From NCBI GenBank assembly GCA_903820035.1, contig CAIJFT010000331.1, positions 1-64,000 on the forward strand: 64,000 nucleotides of DNA, read 5' to 3'. The DNA comes from an uncultured Opitutia bacterium (lineage in GTDB: Bacteria; Verrucomicrobiota; Verrucomicrobiia; Opitutales; Opitutaceae). How positions within the stretch are numbered: the first letter of the stretch is position 1; every line of letters starts with the position of its first letter. The notes beneath the pieces are model-generated. The model saw only the letters and a program-made list of their open reading frames with translations. It was not told the origin of the DNA and did not search any database. Positions 1-6,900 of the stretch are shown in pieces. A program made the translations under genes and the position numbers.

Positions 1-786
1 AGTTACTTCACGCACCCCGATCCGCTGGTTGCCAATTACGGCGTGGTTTTTCACCCGGTGACGGATGTCTCGCTCTATTACGGCCACACCGAGAACGCCG
101 CCCAGATTGTCCAGCCGCGCCAGTCCGGTCGGAACAATGAACTGCAGGACGGTCGTCAGGATGAGGTCGGGCTGCGGTACCGTTTCCTCGGTTCCAAGGC
201 GGTCGCGACGGTCGCTTATTACGACTCCGCACAGTCCAATAACTCGATCCTGAATCCGGCCCTGTTCTCGGTGCCGCCGCCGGTGGTGCAATCGCCGCCG
301 CTGTTCATGGACCGCGTGGCCCGCGGCTGGGAGTACGAGCTCAATATGGCGGTGTCCTCGAGCCTGTCCCTGATCGCCAACTACACGAACTTCCGCAACC
401 GCAGTCCGTACGGCACGCCGATCCGCGGCGCCTCCGAGAACTCCGGGGCCGCCTGGGTGAACTACAAGTTCGTCGATGGTGTCGCCAAGGGCCTGTCTTT
501 CGGCGTGGGTTATGTGCGCGCCGGCAAGCGTCCGGGCGACACGGGTAGCGGCTACACTGCGGCCAGCTCGGACAACAACCTGATCCGGGTGCAGCCGACG
601 TTCTATCTGCCGGTGACTTCCCTGTTGAATGTGTCGGCGGCCTACCGGTTCAGCCCGAACCTCCTGGGCCGGGCGTTCATCGACAACGTGGCTGACGCGA
701 CGTATTACCGTGGCGCGATCAACCGCAACGGCGTGTATCCGGGAATCCCGCGCAACTACCGCGTGGCGATGGAATACTCGTTCTAG
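1..786 (+). CDS. TonB-dependent receptor, C-terminal part (5' truncated by window edge)
   Basis: Frame open from nt 1; beta-barrel-like C-terminus ending ...NYRVAMEYSF with terminal Phe; followed by a terminator. Confidence 0.8.
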   Translation, partial: SYFTHPDPLVANYGVVFHPVTDVSLYYGHTENAAQIVQPRQSGRNNELQDGRQDEVGLRYRFLGSKAVATVAYYDSAQSNNSILNPALFSVPPPVVQSPPLFMDRVARGWEYELNMAVSSSLSLIANYTNFRNRSPYGTPIRGASENSGAAWVNYKFVDGVAKGLSFGVGYVRAGKRPGDTGSGYTAASSDNNLIRVQPTFYLPVTSLLNVSAAYRFSPNLLGRAFIDNVADATYYRGAINRNGVYPGIPRNYRVAMEYSF

Positions 787-811
787 TCGTCGTTTATTGG
801 CCCACCTCGCC

Positions 812-837
812 AAGCCCCGAGCAATCGGGGCTTTTTT
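812..837 (+). terminator. Rho-independent terminator of the TonB receptor gene
   Basis: AAGCCCCGA-gcaa-TCGGGGCTTTTTT, perfect stem plus T-run. Confidence 0.9.
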
Positions 838-859
838 CGTACCCAGTGAGTTGGGCATG

Positions 860-888
860 AAAAAGGCGGGGTGAGTTTCACCCCGCCC
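860..888 (-). terminator. Rho-independent terminator downstream of sucD
   Basis: Minus strand GGCGGGGTGAAACTCACCCCGCCTTTTT. Confidence 0.85.
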
Positions 889-911
889 GAATTCGGGAGC
901 GCCCCTGCGGC

Positions 912-1835
912 TTACTTCAGGACCACACCCTTGGCCTGCGCGGAGCGGAGGAGGGCGTCGGCCATGTCGCTCGGGGTCGCGGCGACCTCAATGCCACATT
1001 CCTTGAACACGGCGATTTTGGCGGCTGCAGTGTCCTCGGCGCCGCCGACGATCGCGCCGGCGTGGCCCATGCGACGGCCCGCGGGGGCGGTCGCGCCGGC
1101 GATGAAACCGGCGACGGGCTTCTGGCAGTTGGCCTTGATCCAGCGGGCCGCCTCGACCTCGGCGTTGCCGCCGATTTCACCGATGAGGATGATGCCGTGC
1201 GTCTCAGGATCCGCGTTGAAGAGCTTGATCACATCGAGGTGCGAGGTGCCGTTGACGGGGTCGCCGCCGATGCCGACGCAGGTCGTTTGGCCGATGTTCT
1301 TCGAGGTGAGCTGGAAGACCGCCTCGTAGGTGAGGGTGCCGGAGCGCGAGACGACGCCGACGTGGCCCTGCTTGTGGATGTAACCGGGGGCGATGCCGAT
1401 GCGACAGCCGCCTTTGGAGTCTTCCCCGGCGCCCGGCGAAACGAGGCCGGGGCAGTTCGGACCGATGAGGCGGGTAGCCTTGCCCTGCATGGCGCGCTTC
1501 ACGCGGACCATGTCGCGGATCGGAATGCCCTCGGTGATGGCGACGACGAGATCGAGCCCGGCGTCCACGCCTTCGAGAATCGCGTCGGCCGCGAACGGTG
1601 GCGGCACGAAGACGGCGGAGACGGTGGCGCCGGTGGCCTTGGCGGCATCGGCGACGGAGTTGAAGATCGGGACCTTGTGTCCGGCGTGTTCGAAAAACTG
1701 GCCGCCCTTGCCGGGCGTGACGCCGGCGACGACTTTGGTGCCGTAGTCGAGGGAGAGCTTGGTGTGGCGCGCGCCGAATTCGCCGGTGATACCCTGAATG
1801 AGGATCTTGGTTTCGGGAGTGATGAGAATGGCCAT
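912..1835 (-). CDS. sucD: Succinyl-CoA ligase subunit alpha
   Basis: [45 protein letters not shown]; CoA-binding/ligase family; adjacent to sucC. Confidence 0.96.
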   Translation of the reverse strand: MAILITPETKILIQGITGEFGARHTKLSLDYGTKVVAGVTPGKGGQFFEHAGHKVPIFNSVADAAKATGATVSAVFVPPPFAADAILEGVDAGLDLVVAITEGIPIRDMVRVKRAMQGKATRLIGPNCPGLVSPGAGEDSKGGCRIGIAPGYIHKQGHVGVVSRSGTLTYEAVFQLTSKNIGQTTCVGIGGDPVNGTSHLDVIKLFNADPETHGIILIGEIGGNAEVEAARWIKANCQKPVAGFIAGATAPAGRRMGHAGAIVGGAEDTAAAKIAVFKECGIEVAATPSDMADALLRSAQAKGVVLK

Positions 1836-1845
1836 TGCGAGAGAA

Positions 1846-1925
1846 GTTGAGGGTTGAGAGTTGAGGGTTGAGAGTTTTTCGAGCGGGTCGGGAGGTTTGG
1901 ATCTCCCAACGCTCAGCTCTCAACC
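1846..1925. repeat. Heptanucleotide array (GTTGAGG/GTTGAGA)n with an inverted partner copy, sucC-sucD spacer
   Basis: gttgagggttgagagttgagggttgagag (1846-1875) and ccaacgctcagctctcaacc (1906-1925) can pair as an imperfect stem (about 17/19). Confidence 0.8.
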
Positions 1926-1932
1926 GGCCGGG

Positions 1933-3114
1933 TTAGGCCACCAGCTTGACGATCTTCTGCGCCGCGTCGGCCATGGTGTCGCCGGAGACCAGCTTGAGGC
2001 CGGAGGCATTGAGGGTGGCCTTGCCGGCGGCCACGTTGTTGCCCTCGAGGCGGACGACGAGGGGGAGCTTGAGGCCGACTTCCTTCACGGCCTCGACGAT
2101 GCCCTGGGCGATCACATTGCAGTCCATGATACCGCCAAAGATGTTTACCAAGATGCCCTTCACATTCGGGTCACCGAGGATGATCTTGAACGCCGCGATC
2201 ACCTGATCCTTCGAGGCGCCGCCGCCGACGTCGAGGAAGTTGGCCGGGGTGCCGCCGAAGTGCTTGATGATGTCCATCGTGCTCATCGCGAGGCCGGCGC
2301 CGTTGACGAGGCAGGCGATGTTGCCGTCGAGCGCGATGTAGCTGAGCGAGTACTTCGAGGCCTCGATTTCCTTGGAGTCCTCCTCGTTCAGGTCGCGCAG
2401 GGCGACGATCTCGGGGTGGCGGAAGAGCGCGTTGTCATCGAACGAGACCTTGGCGTCGAGGGCGAGGACCTCGCCCGTGGGGGTCGTGATGAGCGGGTTA
2501 ACCTCGACCATCGCGGCGTCGGTTTCCCAGTAGCAGGTGTAGAGGTTGCGGATGAGCTTGCCGGCGTTCTTCGCCTCGTTGCCCGTGAGGCCCAGCTGGG
2601 TGATCAGCTCGCGCACCTGGAAATCGGCGAGGCCGTACGCCGGATCGACGAAGATCTTGTGGATCTTCTCGGGCGTCTCGTGGGCCACCTTCTCAATTTC
2701 GACGCCGCCCTCCGTGGACGCGACGATCACCGGTTTGGAGGTCGCGCGGTCGAGGAGAATGGCGAGGTAGTACTCCTTCTTGATGTCGCTCGCGACGGTG
2801 AAGTACACGGTCTGCACCTTGCGGCCGGCCGGGCCGGTCTGGATGGTGACAAGGGTGTGGCCGAGCATATTGCCCGCCATCGCGAGGGCGTCGGACTTGG
2901 TCTTGCAGAACTTCACCCCGCCTTTGAAGCCGTTGGTAAACGTGCCCTTGCCGCGTCCGCCGGCGTGGATTTGGGACTTTACCATGGTCGCCCCCTCGGG
3001 GAGCAGCGCCAAGGCGGTCACAAACTCCTCGGGAGTCTTGGCCGCCGCGCCCTTGGGCACCGGCACGCCGTATTTTTCGAAGAGAGCCTTGGCCTGATAT
3101 TCGTGGATATTCAT
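1933..3114 (-). CDS. sucC: Succinyl-CoA ligase subunit beta
   Basis: Start at [22 protein letters not shown] (ATG at 3114); ATP-grasp; the ORF extends upstream artificially. Confidence 0.96.
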   Translation of the reverse strand: MNIHEYQAKALFEKYGVPVPKGAAAKTPEEFVTALALLPEGATMVKSQIHAGGRGKGTFTNGFKGGVKFCKTKSDALAMAGNMLGHTLVTIQTGPAGRKVQTVYFTVASDIKKEYYLAILLDRATSKPVIVASTEGGVEIEKVAHETPEKIHKIFVDPAYGLADFQVRELITQLGLTGNEAKNAGKLIRNLYTCYWETDAAMVEVNPLITTPTGEVLALDAKVSFDDNALFRHPEIVALRDLNEEDSKEIEASKYSLSYIALDGNIACLVNGAGLAMSTMDIIKHFGGTPANFLDVGGGASKDQVIAAFKIILGDPNVKGILVNIFGGIMDCNVIAQGIVEAVKEVGLKLPLVVRLEGNNVAAGKATLNASGLKLVSGDTMADAAQKIVKLVA

Positions 3115-3312
3115 GCGCGAAAAAGAAAGGATCAGTAAGCCAGACGCGTGGCCGGTTAGGCACGCAAAAAAAACGCGGGTTTTCCGAGGGCGGTGTAGGG
3201 GCCGTATCCTGCGGGCCTCGGGAGGGGAGGCGAGGCCACCCGGACGCCTCCGCCACGACCGGCGCGTATCCGTGGGATTGAGTTTCCCCGGGGCCGCCGA
3301 CAACGTCAGCGC

Positions 3313-3777
3313 ATGCAATCCCACGAGGTGATGAAAGAGGTCCTGAAGCAGACCAGCGCCAAGCAGATCGCCGCGGGAATGGGGCTATCCCTGTCGTTGA
3401 TTTACAAGTGGGCCGAGCCCCCCGTGGACGATAGCGGCAGCGGCACGGGGAGCCCGCTCGACCGGATCGGTCAACTCATCCGCATCACCGGCGACGCGCG
3501 GCCGGCGCAGTGGGTGTGCGAGCAGGCGGACGGCTTCTATATTCGCAACCCGCTGAACACGCCGCCGACGGCAGTAATTTTGGCGACCAACGACATCGTG
3601 CAGGAGTTTGCCGACATGCTCGCCACCATCGCAAAGGCGTCGGCGGACAATACCATCACGAAGGACGAAGCCCGCATCATCCGCCGGCGCTGGGAGGAGT
3701 TGAAGAGCGTCACCGAGGGCTTCGTCAAGGCAGCGGAAGGTGGAAATTTCGGCGCGCCTCCGGCCCTCAAGGCTTAG
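3313..3777 (+). CDS. Small HTH-type protein, possibly phage-CII-like regulator family; function unknown
   Basis: [31 protein letters not shown] looks like a helix-turn-helix. Confidence 0.6.
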   Translation: MQSHEVMKEVLKQTSAKQIAAGMGLSLSLIYKWAEPPVDDSGSGTGSPLDRIGQLIRITGDARPAQWVCEQADGFYIRNPLNTPPTAVILATNDIVQEFADMLATIAKASADNTITKDEARIIRRRWEELKSVTEGFVKAAEGGNFGAPPALKA

Positions 3778-3861
3778 GCGTGGGCGGCGGCGAGGTCGGG
3801 CGTCCGAAGCGGTTTCCGCCCCACGCACTTTTTTTCTCCGCGGACGGCCCGTGCGCCGGGA

Positions 3862-3884
3862 GGAAGCCCGGCCTACCGGTCGGG
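3862..3884. repeat. Short palindromic element (GGAAGCCCGGCCTACCGGTCGGG)
   Basis: CCCGGCC/GGTCGGG stem with one wobble, in the intergenic gap before the uvrA 3' end. Confidence 0.45.
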
Positions 3885-3954
3885 AAGAAGGCCAATCCAC
3901 GGAAGGAGAAGCCGAGGTGGGAATCGGGCTTCGTCTTGAAGTGAATCGTCCCGG

Positions 3955-6900
3955 TCAGGAACGGAATTTGGCGCGCAGGTAGGGAGCGGTGGGACTGGCC
4001 TTGGTTTTGAGCAGACCGGCGAGCGGACCTTGGTACATCAGCGCGCCGCCGTCGGGGCCGCCCACCGGGCCGAGCTCGACCACGTAATCGGCTTCGGCGA
4101 TCAGGTCGAGGTGGTGCTCGATGACGACGACCGTGTGGCCCTGGTCGACCAGGGCGTGAAGTACGCGGATGAGTTTTTCGCAGTCACTCAGGTGTAGTCC
4201 GATCGTCGGCTCCTCCAAAAGATAGAGGTTGCGCGGCAGCTCGCCGCGGCTGCGCTCGCGGTAGGACGCGAGCCCCGCGGAGAGTTCGGTGACGAGCTTG
4301 AGGCGCTGCGCCTCGCCGCCCGAAAGGGTCGGCGAACTTTGACCAAGCGTGAGATAGCCGAGGCCGCAATCGACCATCAGTTGGCAGACCTGCGAGAGGT
4401 GCGAGTGGAAGTCGAAGAACTGCGCGGCCTCCTCAAACGTCAGCTGCAGCACCTGGCCAATGGTTTTGGCCTTCCAAGTGATGTCGTTGAGTTCGGCGCT
4501 GTACCGTGCGCCGCGGCAGTCGTCGCATGGCAGGTAGGTATCGGGCATGAACGCCATCTCGAGCTTGATCCGGCCCGCGCCCTCGCAGGCGGGACAACGT
4601 CCGCCGGTCGTGTTGAACGAGAAGCGAGAGGCGGTGTAGCCGCGGATTTTCGCTTCGGGCAGCGAAGCGAAGAATTGGCGGATGAGATCAAAGATTCCGA
4701 GGTAGGTTGCCGGAGTGGAGCGCGGCGTTTTGCCGATCGGGGCCTGATCGACCTCGATGACGGACTTGAAACCGTTCGCGCCGCTCAGCGACGCGAACGG
4801 CGGTTGAGCGTTGAGGGTTGAGCGTTGGGCGTCGGAGGTGAAGCCGGTGGCCTTGACGAAGTCGCGGCCGGTGAGGTTTTTTTTCTTGGCTTTGATGGCG
4901 TGGCTGACGGCGGGGTGCAGCACGTCGCGGAAGAGCGTCGATTTCCCGGCGCCGCTCGGGCCGGCGACCATCGTGAGCCGGCCGAGCGGCACGCGGAGGT
5001 CGAAGCCCTTGAGGTTGCGGAAGGTGGCGTTGCGGAGTTCGAGCCACTCGAGGTGGAGCCCGCGGTCGCCGGCGGGCTTGGACTGCTTTTTCGGGCGGTT
5101 TTGACGGCCCGATGGGGACGTCGGTCCCGACCCAACCGCGCGGTATTCGCCGCGCAGCGGGTGCGCGATGCCCTTGGCGAGGAAGATGCCCGTGAGCGAT
5201 TGGGCGCTCGCCGCGATTTCGGCGGGGGTGCCGTGCGCCAGCAATTCGCCGCCGTGGATGCCGGCCCCGGGGCCGAGGTCGATGATGGTGTCGGCGCGGC
5301 GCATCAACTCGTCGTCGTGCTCGACGACGAGGAGCGTGTTGCCCTTCGCGCGGAGCGCTTCGAGCGTGTCGATGAGGCGGTCGTTGTCGCGCGCGTGGAG
5401 GCCGATGCTCGGTTCGTCGAGGACGTAGAGTACGCCGGAAAGGTTGGAACCGAGTTGGGCGGCCAGACGGATACGCTGGGCTTCGCCTCCGGAGAGCGTC
5501 TCGGTCGGGCGGTCGAGCGAGAGGTAGCCGAGGCCGACGTGGTCGAGGAACTTGAGCCGCTCCTCGATCTGCGGGACGATGTCGCGCACGATCAGTTGGC
5601 CGCGTGCGTCGAGGTCGAGGTTGCGGAGATTGGCGAGCAGGCGCGACGGCGTGTCGGCGAGCAGGACCGGCAACGAGAGTGGCGGCTGCGAGCGTTTCCG
5701 GTGGAGTTTCACGGCACGGCCGATGCGGTTGAGGCGGGCGCCGTGGCATTCCGGGCACGGCTGGCCCTGGTCCGAAACATCCTCCGCGGAATCGATGCCG
5801 AACTCGCGCAGCCGCGCGGCGGGATCGTCTTCATCTTCATCGACGGGGGCGAGCATCCAGGGAAACACCCGGCCGTGCCCGCGACACGCCGGGCACCAGC
5901 CGCGCGGCGAGTTGAAGGAGAAATTCTTCGGGTCCAACTCGGGAAACGACTCGCCCGTCGCGATGTCGGTGCGCGTGGTGGAGAACCACGACAGGATTTC
6001 GCCCTGCGGCGTGAGCAGGAAGCAGGCGCCCTTGCCGAGGTGGAGGGCTTCCTGAAGTTGAGCGTTGAGGGTTGAGGGTTGAGAGCCGGAGCTTTGTCCA
6101 GAGGTCAGAGCGGACTTCGAAGTTTTGGGGTTAGGCCTGACGGCTGATTTCTGGCTGCTGCCATCGGTTGCTTTCAGGTCGGCGACGACGACCTCGATGT
6201 CGTGTTCCTTGTAGCGGTCGAGGCGCTGAAAACCTTCGACCGGCGTCAGGCGGCCGTCGGCGCGCATCAACGTGTAGCCTTGGCTGGCGATCCACGTGGC
6301 GATCGGCTGGTGGTGGCCCTTGCGCCCGCGGATCAGCGGAGCGCAGAGGTAGAGGTGCTTGGCTTTTTTGGCCTTGGGCGTGGCGAGGACGCGGGTGAGC
6401 AGCGCCTTCAACTGGCCGGCCGAGAGCGGAGTGACGGGCAGGTCGCTGTCGGGGTGGTGCTGCGTGCCGAGCCGCGCGTACAAGAGACGCAGATACTGGG
6501 CGACCTCGGTGATCGTCGCGACGGTCGACTTGCGCGAGCCGCGGGTGACGCGCTGCTCGATGGCGACGGTCGGCGGAATGCCGGTGAGCCGGTCGATGGC
6601 GGGCCGTGGGAGCTGTTCGACGAACTGCCGCGCATAGGGCGACATCGACTCCATGAACCGCCGTTGGCCCTCGGCGAAGATGATGTCGAACGCGAGGGTC
6701 GACTTGCCCGAGCCCGAGACGCCGGTGACGACGTTCAACTGCCGGTGCGGGATCGAGAGCGTGAGGTTCTTGAGATTGTTTTCGCGGGCACCCTCGAGCC
6801 GCAAACACTGCGGACTGCTGGCGTAGGGGGCCGCGTCCTCGGCGGCGAGGGCCAGGGCTTCCACTCCGCGGTCAGCACCCTGCAATTCGCGATCCTGCAG

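Noticed and set aside
1846-1925. CRISPR array or VNTR of standard type
   Set aside because: Unit is 7 nt without spacers; no cas genes; same array dispersed at other loci.
4825-6075. Plus-strand ORFs opposite uvrA (also 6202-7221 and 7927-8979)
   Set aside because: Antisense frames kept open by codon composition; uvrA motifs are continuous on the other strand.
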